From NCBI GenBank assembly GCA_028706745.1, contig JAQTVM010000008.1, forward strand, positions 1 through 64,000: DNA of 64,000 nt. Direction: 5' to 3'. How positions within the stretch are numbered: the stretch's first letter is position 1; each line of letters begins with the position of its first letter. The stretch is from Candidatus Nanoarchaeia archaeon (GTDB taxonomy: Archaea > Nanobdellota > Nanobdellia > SCGC-AAA011-G17 > GW2011-AR17). The position numbers and the translations under genes are program-made. This document shows positions 1 through 9,794 of the stretch, piece by piece. The notes under the pieces are model-generated. The model worked only from the letters and a program-made list of their open reading frames with translations. It did no database searches and had not been told where the DNA came from.

Positions 1-189
1 ACCTCTTTCTAAGAGATGTGAAACTCGCCTTATTAGCCAGATAACGGCAAGAATAATATTACATAATGTCCGGCGGCTTTCATATTCTATTAAGCTGGCT
101 AATGCCAGCTAATATCCACGCAAAGCCCAAAGGTGGGGTAGAATTCTATAAGGAAAAGATATTTAACTTACCCGATTATTATAGGGGGT

Positions 190-588
190 ATGAAAAACAG
201 GCTTATAAGGAGTGGAATTTTAGTCCTTCTTGTATTATTTCTAATTACGGGCTGTTCAAGTTTATACAATGATTATGGGTATGAAGAATATTCTTATGAT
301 GAATCTTATGAGGAATTGAGAGATGAAAAAATGAAGGAAGATAGAGGTGCTGAAGGTTTGTGTACAGAAGTTGAAACCACAATGGATTACTGTCCGGGAA
401 CTTGTTGGGGAACTTGTACCTCAATGGAAATGAGGATGACTATGTGTCAAGAACATTGTATTGACTATAAGGGAGATTTAGATGTCTGTTTAGAACCTTG
501 CTTAGAACCAGAACTAGTAGTAGAACCTTGTTTAGAACCTTGTTTAGAACCTTGTATTAAGCAGGAATTGATTCAAGTGCCTTGTTAA
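190..588 (+). CDS. Small Cys-rich lipoprotein with LEPC repeats
   Basis: Signal peptide with lipobox LITGC, then acidic and Cys-rich region ending in (L/V)EPC repeats; SD-like TATAGGGGGT directly upstream. Confidence 0.6.
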   Translation: MKNRLIRSGILVLLVLFLITGCSSLYNDYGYEEYSYDESYEELRDEKMKEDRGAEGLCTEVETTMDYCPGTCWGTCTSMEMRMTMCQEHCIDYKGDLDVCLEPCLEPELVVEPCLEPCLEPCIKQELIQVPC

Positions 589-738
589 TAATACTTAATA
601 CCGCCCATTTTGGTTATCGCATTTGAGGAATTAATACGAAAGAAAAAGAACAAGTGGCTGTTGGCTATAATTATTTGTGTAATAATTGCTGTCCCCTTAA
701 TTAGATATGGTTTCTGGTAGATTAGCCTATTTCTTAAT

Positions 739-885
739 TTAAATCTTGCATCCATTCACGCACTGCCATGAGCCTTTGTAATAATGCCCGCCAGAGCGAA
801 CGCTTGCAAAATGCTCTTTACCGCACACTTTGCATTTCATACGCCCTGTAGCAGCGTCCAATAGTGCCATTACCTTTTTTGTCAT
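739..885 (-). CDS. Small zinc-ribbon protein (48 aa)
   Basis: CxxC...CxxxC zinc-binding pattern (CKVCGKEH...WQCVNGCK); start at 885 is ATGA-coupled to the upstream mini-ORF. Confidence 0.6.
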   Translation of the reverse strand: MTKKVMALLDAATGRMKCKVCGKEHFASVRSGGHYYKGSWQCVNGCKI

Positions 886-1031
886 TTTCTCACCCCCTTT
901 GCTTGTTTCAAAAGCAATATTCTGCATAAATTCAATCGTCCTTCTCCAAACTCCGTCAGCTCTCCTCGCCTTTTCAGCTTTAGGCAGTCCTTGTAAATCT
1001 CCATAACCAACAGGCGCTCTTTCTTGTTCAT
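882..1031 (-). CDS. 49-aa basic protein between integrase and zinc ribbon (not in ORF track)
   Basis: Translates as MNKKERLLVMEIYKDCLKLKRRGELTEFGEGRLNLCRILLLKQAKGVRK; start overlaps integrase stop (ATGA), stop overlaps next start (ATGA). Confidence 0.5.
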   Translation of the reverse strand: MNKKERLLVMEIYKDCLKLKRRGELTEFGEGRLNLCRILLLKQAKGVRK

Positions 1032-2329
1032 GCTTCCACCCCCGAAAGGGCTTGCGCCTGCTCTGCTATGCCTTTGTCTATCTTCTTCGCCAAAAACTCC
1101 TTCACAAGCTCCTTGAATTCTGTGTCCTGAAACAGCTTGTCCATCACACCATCGGCTTCCTTGCGCTTTTCTGCGTCTTCATAAAGAACCTTAAGGCTGA
1201 GTGCTGTTCCACAGGTGCAATACTTTGCTGTGGAGGCATTAAGGGCTTTGCATTTTGGGCATACAATAGGCATAAGTATCTTTTTCTCTGTAGCTTCTTT
1301 TGCTTCTGATTCCTCAATAATTAGCCCTTTGCGCTTAAACAGCCTCTTCCTAACTTCTTCTGTGCCATAATGTAAATAGACATTTGGCATATTGCTTGTT
1401 CCTGTCCATCCTGCAAATATACGCAGCTCTCTTTCTCTCCAGCCTTCTTTCCCCAGCATATTTATCATTGAATGCCTGAATAAGTGGGGATATACTCTCT
1501 TTTTGATATTAGCCCTTTTGGCTGCAAGTCTGACAGCATGCGATATGCCTAATCCTAATAACTGCCTGCCAAATTGATTCTTGCTGATATTGATGAATAG
1601 AGGTGCTTCAGGATTACTGCGAAAGGGATGCTTGTTCAGCCATGCCTTGATGTATGGAACAGAATCCAAGAAGAAAGCAATACGCTCCCCTGTCTTGCCA
1701 TTTACCTTAATCTCAAAGCCTTGCTCTGTTTCATTTATGTCCTTTATTCTTATATTGCCGCATTCTCCTGCCCTAAGCCCTGCTTCATAAAGCATCATTA
1801 TGATGCATGAATTTCTCTCATTTGGGCAAGCTTCCACCATCTGCCTAATGTCTTCTGCTGTAAGCAGTTCGGAAGGGTTTGTTATTTTTTGGTTGTATCT
1901 CCTTGTTGTCTTCATCCACGCTGTCAATTCTTGATTTTTGCCATTATGAAACCATTTTAAAAATTGCCTGACATAAATCATCCTGAGGGTTATGGACGAG
2001 GCTTTCAGTGGTTTCTTGCCATCACTTGGAAGCTCCAATCTTGAGAAATATTTGACAAGCTCTTTTAAGGCTATATCTGGAAAGGGCTTATTCATATCCT
2101 TTGCGAAGTAAATTATGTTTTCTATGCAATTAAATATGGTAACCATGCTCTTATTCTTGCTTCGGTTTGCCAAAAGCCACTCAAAATAATCATTGAGAAC
2201 ATCTTGCTGTTCTTTCATAAGCTTCTGAATATGGTTTTTGCTTATAGCCATTATTTGCCTTTCTGCCAATTCTTTCTCATTCATCTCATTATAGCGGGTT
2301 TCTGTTTTTAGGGCATATTTGAGCTTCAT
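1028..2329 (-). CDS. Tyrosine recombinase/integrase with C-terminal zinc ribbon
   Basis: Phage-integrase catalytic pattern (YEAGLRAGE, HLFRHSM, Y in YLHYG) plus CPKC...CxC zinc ribbon. Confidence 0.9.
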   Translation of the reverse strand: MKLKYALKTETRYNEMNEKELAERQIMAISKNHIQKLMKEQQDVLNDYFEWLLANRSKNKSMVTIFNCIENIIYFAKDMNKPFPDIALKELVKYFSRLELPSDGKKPLKASSITLRMIYVRQFLKWFHNGKNQELTAWMKTTRRYNQKITNPSELLTAEDIRQMVEACPNERNSCIIMMLYEAGLRAGECGNIRIKDINETEQGFEIKVNGKTGERIAFFLDSVPYIKAWLNKHPFRSNPEAPLFINISKNQFGRQLLGLGISHAVRLAAKRANIKKRVYPHLFRHSMINMLGKEGWRERELRIFAGWTGTSNMPNVYLHYGTEEVRKRLFKRKGLIIEESEAKEATEKKILMPIVCPKCKALNASTAKYCTCGTALSLKVLYEDAEKRKEADGVMDKLFQDTEFKELVKEFLAKKIDKGIAEQAQALSGVEA

Positions 2330-2449
2330 ATCTCCTCCTGTAGCGAGTAGTTTATATTAAGGTTAAGGGGGTTTTGGTATAAAACTGAGAAATAAAATAA
2401 GCTATTCCATAGGAATATATATATACAATAAAATACACTTAATTCAAAC

Positions 2450-4480
2450 ATGGACGCAATGCTTGGAGACAAATTCAGCTATCCGATAAAGGCTTTGGAA
2501 AAGCACTTCTTATGCCTTGGCGCAACAGGCTCGGGCAAGACAGTCCTTAGCAAGATTCTGATTGAGGAAGCTGCTTTGCAGGGAATTCCTTCAATAATTG
2601 TCGACCCGCAGGGCGACTTGGCAAGCCTTGGAATGCCCGGGGCAGACGAGAAAGTTGACAAAAAGAGGCTGGAAGAGTTCCGGAAAATTGCAAGAGTCAC
2701 AATCTTTACCCCTACGTCCTCAAAAGGAGTTTCAATCTGCATAAACCCCCTTAAGCTTCCGCAGAAAGGCATAGAGCACGAGGAGCTTGTAAGCATACTG
2801 AATCAGATTGCAGGCTCAATTGCGCAGCTAATCGGCTATGACTTGGGCAATGACAAGGGAAAAAACGCAGAGTCAGTTCTTTACCTCCTGCTTTTTGACG
2901 CATGGAAAAGGAACATTCAGCTGAAAACATTTGACGAGCTTGCAGACATGGTGCTTAACCTGCCGGAATCTGTAATCAAGGGAGGGGCGGCTTTCATCAA
3001 AAATCAGCAGGAGATGGAAACGCTTGCAAAAAAGATAAAGTTCCTGACTATCGGGGAAAAAGAGCTTATGTTCCAGATGGGCGTGCCGCTTGACATTGAC
3101 GTTCTGCTCGGAAAGAACAAGGGCAAGGCGCAGATAAGCATTATTTATCTTAATACGCTTGAATCCGCAGAGGACAAGCAGTTTTTTGTTGCTATGCTTG
3201 CAACTGAATTGTACAAGTGGATGCTTCTTCATCCTTCAAAATCTCTTCAGGCATTGTTTATGATTGATGAGGTTTCTGCCTTTATACCTGCCGGCTCTGA
3301 AAAGCCGATGGCAAAGGAGATTTTAAAACTTATTTACAAGCAGGCAAGAAAGTACGGGGTTGGCTGCATAACAGGGACCCAGAATCCCGGAGACATTGAC
3401 TACAAGGCGTTTGCGCAGTTCGGCACGTGGGCTTTGGGCAGGATGGTTACAAGGCAGGACATTGCAAAAGTGGCGACTGCATTGAAATCAGTTACAGGAA
3501 AGGATATTTCATCGGTAATCGGCGATTTGCCATCATTAAAGCCGGGCGAGTTCAGGGTTTTCTGCCCTGACCTGTTCAGCAAGATTGAGCCGCTGAAGGC
3601 AAGATGGCTTTTGACAGAGCACAGGACGCTTACTGAAGATGATGTAAGGCATATCACTCCTGAAAAAACAAGGGAGTATTTTGCGCCTTTTGCGGCTGTT
3701 AAGCACAAGAAAAAAGATGAATCCGCAAAAAAGGAAACAGGCGCCTTGCATCTGCCTTTGAAAATATCAAAACAGGAAGCTTTCAGGATTGTTGAATCAA
3801 GAAAAAAGAAGATGTTTGTTCTTTTCGGGCGCAGCAGGGAAAATGTCGAATCAGTAAGGCTTGTTGCGGCGCCGTTCTTAAGGGTGCATGCATTCAGGAC
3901 AAAGAAAGGATTGTTCAGGGACAAGACAGAGAGGTTCACAATATGGCTTGATGCCGTAAACGGCAATCTTGCTGTGATGGACTTAAAAGGCAGGATTGAA
4001 TTTTTTGACACTTCAAGATTATTGCATTTGAATGAGACTGAACTGAATGTACTGAAAGAGATAATTGAGATGAAGGAAAATGCAACGCACGCTGAAATAT
4101 CTTCAAAATTAGGGATTACGGAAACAGCAGTCAACGATGCTGCCAATTCTTTGATGAAAAAGCACCTGGCTTCATTTTCAGGAAGAAAAAAAGAAAAGGG
4201 AAGGGCTTATTTGTGGGAATCTGTTCCGATGAAAGTTCCATTGAAGCTGAAGAAGGCTGTGTCAGAGCAGATTGAAGCTGTCAATGTGAAAGAGGATTGG
4301 GAAGAGATAAAGCCATTAATCAGCGAGAAAGATGCTGCCGGCTTTTTAAGGGCCTGGCTTGGTGTCGGGATTGAGGAATCAGAGATTGTGTATTATCCCT
4401 ACTACGAGGCAAAGCTCTTCGGCAAGAAGAAGAGAAGATTATTAAAGATAAGCGCGGTTAATGGGAAAGAGATAAGCTAG
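2450..4480 (+). CDS. HerA/VirB4-type P-loop ATPase (DUF87-like)
   Basis: Walker A GATGSGKT, DPQGDL, MIDEVSAF Walker B, TQNPGDIDYKAFAQ motif. Confidence 0.8.
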   Translation: MDAMLGDKFSYPIKALEKHFLCLGATGSGKTVLSKILIEEAALQGIPSIIVDPQGDLASLGMPGADEKVDKKRLEEFRKIARVTIFTPTSSKGVSICINPLKLPQKGIEHEELVSILNQIAGSIAQLIGYDLGNDKGKNAESVLYLLLFDAWKRNIQLKTFDELADMVLNLPESVIKGGAAFIKNQQEMETLAKKIKFLTIGEKELMFQMGVPLDIDVLLGKNKGKAQISIIYLNTLESAEDKQFFVAMLATELYKWMLLHPSKSLQALFMIDEVSAFIPAGSEKPMAKEILKLIYKQARKYGVGCITGTQNPGDIDYKAFAQFGTWALGRMVTRQDIAKVATALKSVTGKDISSVIGDLPSLKPGEFRVFCPDLFSKIEPLKARWLLTEHRTLTEDDVRHITPEKTREYFAPFAAVKHKKKDESAKKETGALHLPLKISKQEAFRIVESRKKKMFVLFGRSRENVESVRLVAAPFLRVHAFRTKKGLFRDKTERFTIWLDAVNGNLAVMDLKGRIEFFDTSRLLHLNETELNVLKEIIEMKENATHAEISSKLGITETAVNDAANSLMKKHLASFSGRKKEKGRAYLWESVPMKVPLKLKKAVSEQIEAVNVKEDWEEIKPLISEKDAAGFLRAWLGVGIEESEIVYYPYYEAKLFGKKKRRLLKISAVNGKEIS

Positions 4481-4728
4481 ACTTCCCATGATTTTTCTTT
4501 ATTTTTCTCAAGCACTGCCCTGACATCCGCTGCCTTCAGGGTTTTTCTTCCGTGCACTATCATCTCTTCTTTAAGGGCTGGCAGCATATTTTCTATATTG
4601 CGTTCAATTAATTCTTCAAAAATGCTGAGGGCTTCACTGCCTGCTCTTCTTATGCCTTCTTTTTTCATCATCAGCACAAGCCTGTTTTGCTTTATTAATG
4701 CATTATCCTTTTTCTTTATTTTTGCCAT
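4477..4728 (-). CDS. Histone-fold (archaeal histone-like) protein
   Basis: Three-helix histone-fold pattern GIRRAGSEALSIFEELIERNIENMLPALKEEMIVHGRKTLKAADVRAVLEK. Confidence 0.65.
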   Translation of the reverse strand: MAKIKKKDNALIKQNRLVLMMKKEGIRRAGSEALSIFEELIERNIENMLPALKEEMIVHGRKTLKAADVRAVLEKNKEKSWEV

Positions 4729-4746
4729 CTTTGATTAATGTATTAA

Positions 4747-4887
4747 TACCTTAATTATTGCGAAATTTATGGCAATCCTGCAGAAAAATTGGAAAAAGGC
4801 GCTGAGACAAAGGAAGGAACACTCCATTTCGACGCACTTGCAGACAATGCAAAAGACCTTGTCGAGATTGTGAAGAGGTTGTTGTAA
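4747..4887 (+). pseudogene. 3' remnant of an unidentified gene
   Basis: Start-less open frame ending ...GNPAEKLEKGAETKEGTLHFDALADNAKDLVEIVKRLL*; well-formed C-terminus with higher GC than the neighbouring helicase. Confidence 0.5.
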
Positions 4888-4892
4888 TATTT

Positions 4893-7871
4893 TTAGCAAA
4901 GCCTTTTAATATCTTCCATAACTTTGTCTATATTATTCTGAATATCTACTACCCGGTATCTTCTTATCTTCCAGTCTTCAAGCCTTAAATGGGTATCCCT
5001 TAGATTATCAGACTCAACTTTTTGGGAATGTGCTTTATCGCCGTCTATCTCAATATCATATTTGTTTTTGTTTACAAATAAGGCAAAGTCAAGCCGGTAT
5101 AACTTACTGCCTTTTACTTTTGTTTCATACTGATAATGGAATTTAATTTTGTCCTTTTCTAATCTTTTGTATAATTTATGTTCGATTGGAGAATCAAAAT
5201 TAATCTCTTTTTGTTCTTTAGGAATGCAATAATCTGCTAAACTTTTAAGAATGCCGCCTGCCTCTTGACATTTTTTTCTATCGCCTACGATTATTAAAAT
5301 ACTCCTTGCCCTTGTAATAGCGACATTTAGCAATTGTGTCGTAGTATGTACCCAATTAAGCGTCTTTTGTTGTATATTTGGTGATATTGCGGGTGAGAAG
5401 ATAATTATATCTTTTTCATCCCCCTGAAATCTATGGGCTGTCCCCACCTTAATATCCATATCTTTTAATTCTTCGGTTTTATTAATTCTGTTTGTAATCA
5501 ACTCCATCTGATTCTTAAATAATGTTACAACTCCTACGGAAACTTTATTGTCTCTTATCTCTTTAATGATATTAACTGCCTTGTTTGCTTCTTCATTGTT
5601 ACGACGGTCTTGAGTATTACCTTTCACATTAACCCAGTGAATACCTCCGGGATAAGTCTTATTAGAAATTAATCTGTTTTCGTCAGTCATAATATCTAAC
5701 TTTCTGTCATAGAAATGCTCATTAGAGAAATTAATGATATCTTTGTGAGAACGATAATGCAGATTTAACAATGTGGGGTGCCTATTTTTACTATTGATTG
5801 TTCGCTCTGAGATATCATAAAGCGAGTTTTTGCTGTATGCATAATCCAAATATAACTTCGACATTTTATTTTCTGAAGCAATTTTTTTATCCTCACTATA
5901 CTCGAGCAGTGAAATGTGCTTTAATTGCTTTGGGTCTCCAATAATTACTACTTTTTTTGCTCTATAAAACAAAGGCAGGGCAGATGCAATATCGCATTGT
6001 GAAGCTTCATCAATAATCAACAAGTCAAATAACTTCTCTTTCAAGGGCAGGCTATTTTTTGCCGACAAATTAGTTACAATCCAAACAGGAAGGAACGATA
6101 ACATCTCCTGAATATCCTGTCTTTGTGCTTCTACCAATCCTTTCCATAATGGATAATCATCAATATATTTTTCCAATTTTTCCGAGGCATCAATATATCT
6201 GGAAACATGGGCTTCGTCTCTCGCAGTTGTTTGCTTTAATTTCTTGAACCAATAATTTTCAAATATGTTTCTGGAAGCTTCTATTCTCTCCTCCCGAATT
6301 TTATTTATTTTTGAATATAGGGCATATAAAGAATCTGATTCATTCAATTTGTCTTTTAGGGAATTAATCTCTTTCCTGATAGTCTCGGCGTGTTTAAAGC
6401 ATAGAATCCATCTCATTGTTTTTTCAATATCTTCGCTGTCTAACTTGATATTCCGGTCTATATATTCTTTAAACTCATTACTTAAGAGGCTATAATATTT
6501 TTTAAAGATTGCCTGCTCTTTTCGTGGATAAAATGAGGGTAGAATCTGTTTAATTATCTTCTTAATCAGGCTATTATTTCTAAAATTATTCTTAATATCT
6601 CCCTCCAACTCAAACTGAATAATCTCCCTGAAGGAGCTATATTTGCATTGACTATACAGCTTTTCTGGGAGCTCTTCTGCTAAACTGGCAATCTCTTTCT
6701 CTAATTCTTCTATTTCTTCATTTATTCTTGACATATTTTCTATCTGTTGTTTCAAATTGCCTGTTTCTTCATTGATTTTATTTATCTTCCTGATGCTCTC
6801 TTCAAAATTAGAAGATACATTGAGAGAACTTTTATTTTGGAAGAGATTGCTAATCTGTAATTTAGCCTTTTTTCTATAATTACTTGAGCCCATCCTTACT
6901 ACTAATTCTTTAGATAATATTCCTTTAAGCTTGTCATTTACTACATTTACCGCTTGGTTATTTTTGCTTGCAAATAACACTGTTTTATTATTCCAGACAG
7001 CATTAGCAAGAATATTAAGGACTACCTGTGATTTTCCTGTTCCCGGAGGGCCGGTAATAACGCTAATATCATTTGAAAAAGCTCCTTTTACCCCTTTTTC
7101 TTGTGATTCATTCAGGTTAAAAACCTCAAGCATCTCCTTTGGTTTCTCTTTATCATTAAGCTTCTCTTTACCAAACAAAAACCCAAGCGAAGTTGTTTCT
7201 ATTTCGGGTTTAGACTTTTTTTTGAGTTCACGTAATTCATCAACTAAGCCCTTGGTAAATCCCATCTTTCCACCAAAATATAAAATCGCCTTGTTTATCA
7301 ATTGAGGAGAATTTGTTACCATCATCGGCGTTTGTTCAAGCTCTGGAGATATGGCTTTCTCATCAAGATTAAGCAATCTTACTATTTTACTTAGTTTAAT
7401 GGAAAAATCTTTTTCCTCATCTATTTCTGCGCGTATCCTGTTTATCTCTTCTATCTCATAATGGTGTTTACTTAATATATAATGATTAAACGTGGGGTTG
7501 ATATCTCCTTTAGTAAAAATAAGCTTGCCTTCTTTTTCATCAAAAGTCGGCTCTAATATTTCAACATAGAATATAGGACTGACTTTTCCATTAGAATCCA
7601 TGAAAAGTGGATAACCATAAGAGATAGGCACATCTTTATAATTCAGCTTGTAATCCTTAAAAATACTTTCAGTTTCGGGGGTTTTCTTGATTTCAATCTG
7701 CTCTTTCTTCTCTGAGAAAAATTGCTCTTTTTTGAAAATATTTGAGTAAAATTTTTTATTATTTAGCCTATAATCGAAATTAAGCGCTAATTTCTCTTCC
7801 TTTTCTAAACAAGAAATATAATAATCTAGCAGAGAATGAAATTCTTCGATTGAGTCTATATAATGGGCCAC
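4893..7871 (-). CDS. SF1 DNA/RNA helicase (AAA_11/12) with C-terminal DUF559/Vsr-like nuclease domain
   Basis: GPPGTGKS Walker A, DEASQCD Walker B, TAHRFQGDEKDIIIFS, VAITRAR; C-term FDSPIEHKLYKRL...YRLDFALF...DIEIDGDKAH...IRRYR. Confidence 0.85.
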   Translation of the reverse strand: MAHYIDSIEEFHSLLDYYISCLEKEEKLALNFDYRLNNKKFYSNIFKKEQFFSEKKEQIEIKKTPETESIFKDYKLNYKDVPISYGYPLFMDSNGKVSPIFYVEILEPTFDEKEGKLIFTKGDINPTFNHYILSKHHYEIEEINRIRAEIDEEKDFSIKLSKIVRLLNLDEKAISPELEQTPMMVTNSPQLINKAILYFGGKMGFTKGLVDELRELKKKSKPEIETTSLGFLFGKEKLNDKEKPKEMLEVFNLNESQEKGVKGAFSNDISVITGPPGTGKSQVVLNILANAVWNNKTVLFASKNNQAVNVVNDKLKGILSKELVVRMGSSNYRKKAKLQISNLFQNKSSLNVSSNFEESIRKINKINEETGNLKQQIENMSRINEEIEELEKEIASLAEELPEKLYSQCKYSSFREIIQFELEGDIKNNFRNNSLIKKIIKQILPSFYPRKEQAIFKKYYSLLSNEFKEYIDRNIKLDSEDIEKTMRWILCFKHAETIRKEINSLKDKLNESDSLYALYSKINKIREERIEASRNIFENYWFKKLKQTTARDEAHVSRYIDASEKLEKYIDDYPLWKGLVEAQRQDIQEMLSFLPVWIVTNLSAKNSLPLKEKLFDLLIIDEASQCDIASALPLFYRAKKVVIIGDPKQLKHISLLEYSEDKKIASENKMSKLYLDYAYSKNSLYDISERTINSKNRHPTLLNLHYRSHKDIINFSNEHFYDRKLDIMTDENRLISNKTYPGGIHWVNVKGNTQDRRNNEEANKAVNIIKEIRDNKVSVGVVTLFKNQMELITNRINKTEELKDMDIKVGTAHRFQGDEKDIIIFSPAISPNIQQKTLNWVHTTTQLLNVAITRARSILIIVGDRKKCQEAGGILKSLADYCIPKEQKEINFDSPIEHKLYKRLEKDKIKFHYQYETKVKGSKLYRLDFALFVNKNKYDIEIDGDKAHSQKVESDNLRDTHLRLEDWKIRRYRVVDIQNNIDKVMEDIKRLC

Positions 7872-7996
7872 GTTCTAATCTGAGAATAGAGCTTGCTTTT
7901 AATACTTTCTAATAAATGTGCCATTGTCCATTTTCTTAGGGGTTTGGGGCTAATAATTGACTTAATGATGTAAAGCCCCAACTGCCTTTTATCGTT

Positions 7997-8632
7997 CTAC
8001 CTAATCACTTCATACTTCTTCATTGTCGGATAAAAGAAATGCTTTATCCAGAACCAGCAGACATAAGCATATCCTCTTTGCTCAAACCTTCTCATGCTGT
8101 TTATCACATAACCTTTCACAACCTTGTAATCCCCCAGCTTCTTTGCCTGCCTCAGGAATTTCCCGTCCTCTCCTATTTCAAGTGTTTCATCAAATCCGCC
8201 AACCCTGTCAAAAATATCCCTTGTGCAGAATATCAGCCCTGAGCAGGTGCCAAACGAGTGCGCTGCGCTTTTTATTCTCATTAAAGCCCTTGGAATTACC
8301 TTGTCAACATCAGGCTTTACAAGGCAGGTTCCGATGTTGGAACAGCAGATGGATATGTCTCTTAATACATTCCCTTCAGGAACAATGTCTGCGTCAAGAA
8401 AGATAAGCTTTTCGCCATTTGACATTTTTGCGCCGTGGTTTCTTGCCTTTGAAACGCTTTTCTCGGGAAGATTGAATACTTTTGTGTCCTTGAATTTTTG
8501 CGCCTCTTCAAATGTTTTGTCAGTGCATCCGTTGCAGACAACTATAATCTCGGCATCATCCGGCATTTTCTCAAGAGTTTTGCCGATATAATTTTCCTCA
8601 TTATGCGCGGGAATTATCACTGACGTTTTCAT
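7997..8632 (-). CDS. Family 2 glycosyltransferase
   Basis: VIIPAHNEENYIGKTL, FLDADIVPE, GGFDETLEIGEDGKF. Confidence 0.85.
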   Translation of the reverse strand: MKTSVIIPAHNEENYIGKTLEKMPDDAEIIVVCNGCTDKTFEEAQKFKDTKVFNLPEKSVSKARNHGAKMSNGEKLIFLDADIVPEGNVLRDISICCSNIGTCLVKPDVDKVIPRALMRIKSAAHSFGTCSGLIFCTRDIFDRVGGFDETLEIGEDGKFLRQAKKLGDYKVVKGYVINSMRRFEQRGYAYVCWFWIKHFFYPTMKKYEVIR

Positions 8633-8638
8633 AAGAAA

Positions 8639-9301
8639 ATGGAAACATTTAATAGGTATTTAATACTTATGTTTGAGCATATGGTGCTTACTCCTGAGAA
8701 AATAAACGCAATAAAATCACAGCTTGCAGGGCTTTCTCCTGATGCTCAGCAGGAAAAGCTGCAGGAAATAGTTGCCACACTGGAGCCTGAAGAGCAGGAG
8801 CAATTATTTGGAAAACAGCAGTGTCCTTTCTGCTCAATGGCTGAAGGAAAAATACCTGTGAACAAGGTTTATGAAGACAGTGAATGTATTGCAATACTTG
8901 ACATTCATCCCGCAAACAAGGGGCATATGCTCCTTTTCCCGAAAAAACATTATGCAATGATGGCGCAGATGCCTGATGATGAAGCAGGGAGATTATTTGC
9001 AGCCGCCAACAAGCTGGCAAAGGCGGCTTTTGAAGCGTTAAATGCAGCAGGAAGCAATATTATTGCCGGAAATGGCGCAATTGCAGGACAGAGGGCGCCT
9101 CACGCATTGGTTAACATTATTCCCCGCTTTGAAGGAGACAAGGTTGTTGTGGGATGGAATCCTGCTGAAGTTGATGAAAAGGAGTTTGACTCAATTGCTG
9201 CAAAAATAAAGGCAAAGATTCCTGCCGAGAAGCCGAAAGAAGCGCCGAAGCCTGTAATAAAAAAGTATGATACAAATGAAGTGAAGAGAAGAGTGCCATG
9301 A
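8639..9301 (+). CDS. HIT-family protein with degenerate histidine triad
   Basis: CPFCSMAEGKIPVNKVYED...HPANKGHMLLFPKKH ... QRAPHALVNIIPRF (HxHxH position reads H-A-L-V-N). Confidence 0.85.
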   Translation: METFNRYLILMFEHMVLTPEKINAIKSQLAGLSPDAQQEKLQEIVATLEPEEQEQLFGKQQCPFCSMAEGKIPVNKVYEDSECIAILDIHPANKGHMLLFPKKHYAMMAQMPDDEAGRLFAAANKLAKAAFEALNAAGSNIIAGNGAIAGQRAPHALVNIIPRFEGDKVVVGWNPAEVDEKEFDSIAAKIKAKIPAEKPKEAPKPVIKKYDTNEVKRRVP

Positions 9302-9786
9302 AAGAGTTAATTGATAATCTATTGACAATGGACCTTGCTCACGCAAGGAACCTGGTTTTTCTTGACACAAGTTTTTTTGTTTCTTGCATGGAGCATCACG
9401 AGAGAATGGAAATGCTATTGAAAGTGCCTTTTATTGCAATGACCTCGTTCAATGCAGAGGAGTTTTTGCACATTGAAAGGAACCTGTCGCATTCAACAAG
9501 AAAGAATGCAAGGGATTTTATAAAGGCAGGGAAGATTGTGGTTGTTGCTGTTGATGCGCATCCGGGAGACTGGAAATCAGAAAGGGCTTTTGTTGAATTG
9601 GCAGACCCCGCTTTATTGATGCACGTGCATGACCCTTCTGACGCAGTGCTTATAGCGGCTGCAATCAGGACGCATTCAAATGTATTCACAAAAGACAAGC
9701 ACCACCTGTTTACAGTTGAATTGGAAGAGTTTGCTAAGCAGTATGACATAAAGGTGTACAAGGAATTGTTTGATATCAGCGTGTAG
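9298..9786 (+). CDS. PIN-domain protein
   Basis: FLDTSFF, conserved acidic E and DPSDAVLIAAA...FTKDKHHL; ATGA overlap with the upstream HIT gene. Confidence 0.65.
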   Translation: MKELIDNLLTMDLAHARNLVFLDTSFFVSCMEHHERMEMLLKVPFIAMTSFNAEEFLHIERNLSHSTRKNARDFIKAGKIVVVAVDAHPGDWKSERAFVELADPALLMHVHDPSDAVLIAAAIRTHSNVFTKDKHHLFTVELEEFAKQYDIKVYKELFDISV

Positions 9787-9794
9787 AAAGCCAA

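Noticed and set aside
180-191. 12-mer TATAGGGGGTAT shared upstream of two lipoprotein genes (180-191 and minus 43927-43938), considered as a shared operator
   Set aside because: GGGGGT(A) also precedes other starts (about 39871, about 59315) and can pair with an anti-SD ACCTCC, so it is more likely an SD variant.
3400-4146. Long antisense ORF (248 aa) opposite the HerA-like ATPase, and similar antisense ORFs opposite mutS, mutL, helicase, ftsY and rrp42
   Set aside because: Low-complexity Ser/Phe/Leu-rich translations typical of the non-coding strand; the sense strand has clear conserved motifs.
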